Source: SIG589 sp964566175
GTDB lineage: Bacteria; Bacillota; Clostridia; Oscillospirales; Acutalibacteraceae
Reading direction: 5' to 3'
DNA: 64,000 nucleotides
NCBI GenBank assembly: GCA_964566175.1
Contig: CAZMHU010000006.1
Span: 13,055 to 77,054, forward strand
Below the pieces are notes generated by a model. That model had not been told where the DNA came from. It saw only the letters and a program-made list of their open reading frames with translations, and did not search any database. The position numbers and the translations under genes are program-made. This document shows, in pieces, positions 63,793 through 64,000 of the stretch (positions within the stretch are counted from its first letter, which is position 1; every line of letters starts with the position of its first letter).

Positions 63793-63909
63793 TCCTTCAA
63801 AACACCCAAAAGTGCGGCAGTTATACTTTTGATAGTGGGACTTTATGTGGTTGTCGCTATCAGTTCTGCGATGTATGCGCGAGGACTTATCGACGGCATT
63901 GCGATATAG
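63793..63909 (+). pseudogene. Possible membrane-segment remnant
   Basis: An open stretch without start codon encodes SAAVILLIVGLYVVVAISSA and then MYARGLIDGIAI before a TAG. It looks like one permease helix, on the strand opposite to the truncated gene nearby, so it could be an inverted fragment. The remaining bases 63693-63792 and 63910-64000 show nothing I can identify. Confidence 0.3.
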
Positions 63910-64000
63910 TACGCAGAAAAGCGTATAAAAAAGGTTTTCGGCACGGCTTAGCCGAGGTGCGATAACGAAGTATTTATGTAAGGTGGCGGTACAGCGAGAG

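Noticed and set aside
63744..63965. A 73-codon plus-strand frame at the right edge
   Set aside because: Cys-rich, without homology or a ribosome site. A different frame in the same bases encodes a more protein-like membrane helix.

Overview
This window looks like the replication-origin neighbourhood of a low-to-mid GC, spore-forming member of the Clostridia (Firmicutes), probably an uncultured gut relative of the Ruminococcaceae/Oscillospiraceae. The reasons are: dnaA-dnaN-yaaA-recF-remB-gyrB-gyrA in the Firmicute order; Soj/Spo0J-type ParAB with two identical parS palindromes; sporulation relatives (SpoVAE, SpoVB-like flippase); AGGAGG-type ribosome sites with TTG/GTG starts; and many TTGACA-17-TATAAT promoters. 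The species assignment is inference.

Left part (1-9 kb): end of a YabB-like methyltransferase, rsmI, an LCP cell-wall ligase, an internally deleted PiT phosphate transporter behind a striking nested inverted repeat, an Lrp/AsnC regulator, a SLOG protein, a homodimeric ABC exporter, citrate synthase, and a MocR regulator divergent from an ECF S component (probably vitamin B6 salvage).

9-23 kb is the most interesting block. It reads as a phosphocholine-type surface decoration locus on one strand: a strong promoter drives an HTH-LicC-LicA fusion, a free-standing LicC, a free-standing LicA and a LicB-like permease. Next to them lie a 1107-residue secreted protein built almost only of choline-binding (CW) repeats, a LicD transferase, a Wzx/TacF-like flippase, and a complete dTDP-L-rhamnose operon (rfbABDC) with a long, highly structured 5' leader. 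Together these genes could take up choline, activate it, attach it to a rhamnose-containing glycan, export that glycan, and display a protein that binds it.

23-44 kb holds ordinary housekeeping and accessory genes: AGCS symporter, methionine gamma-lyase-like enzyme, VanY carboxypeptidase, lepA, a two-component system, a COG2509 flavoprotein, lipoproteins, asnA, a DUF4091/GH130 glycan pair, a Crp-type regulator followed by a NitT/TauT-type ABC importer, NptA-type Na/Pi transporter, an SGNH hydrolase and a DUF3048 protein. A gene-free stretch at 33.25-33.77 kb carries its own promoter and terminator and looks like an orphan small RNA.

44-62.4 kb: tRNA-Arg(ACG), then dnaA through gyrA, CPBP protease, tadA, parS, queG, SpoVB-like flippase (opposite strand), rarA, two bPH2 proteins, a lone spoVAE, a second parS, parA and parB. 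Transcription points rightwards from dnaA, and most genes to its left (though not all) point the other way, so the origin is probably beside dnaA. The usual rpmH-rnpA-yidC-jag neighbours are absent. The right end (62.4-64 kb) has a DUF4358 lipoprotein, an AT-rich gap with one perfect DnaA box, and what look like remnants of an ABC permease.
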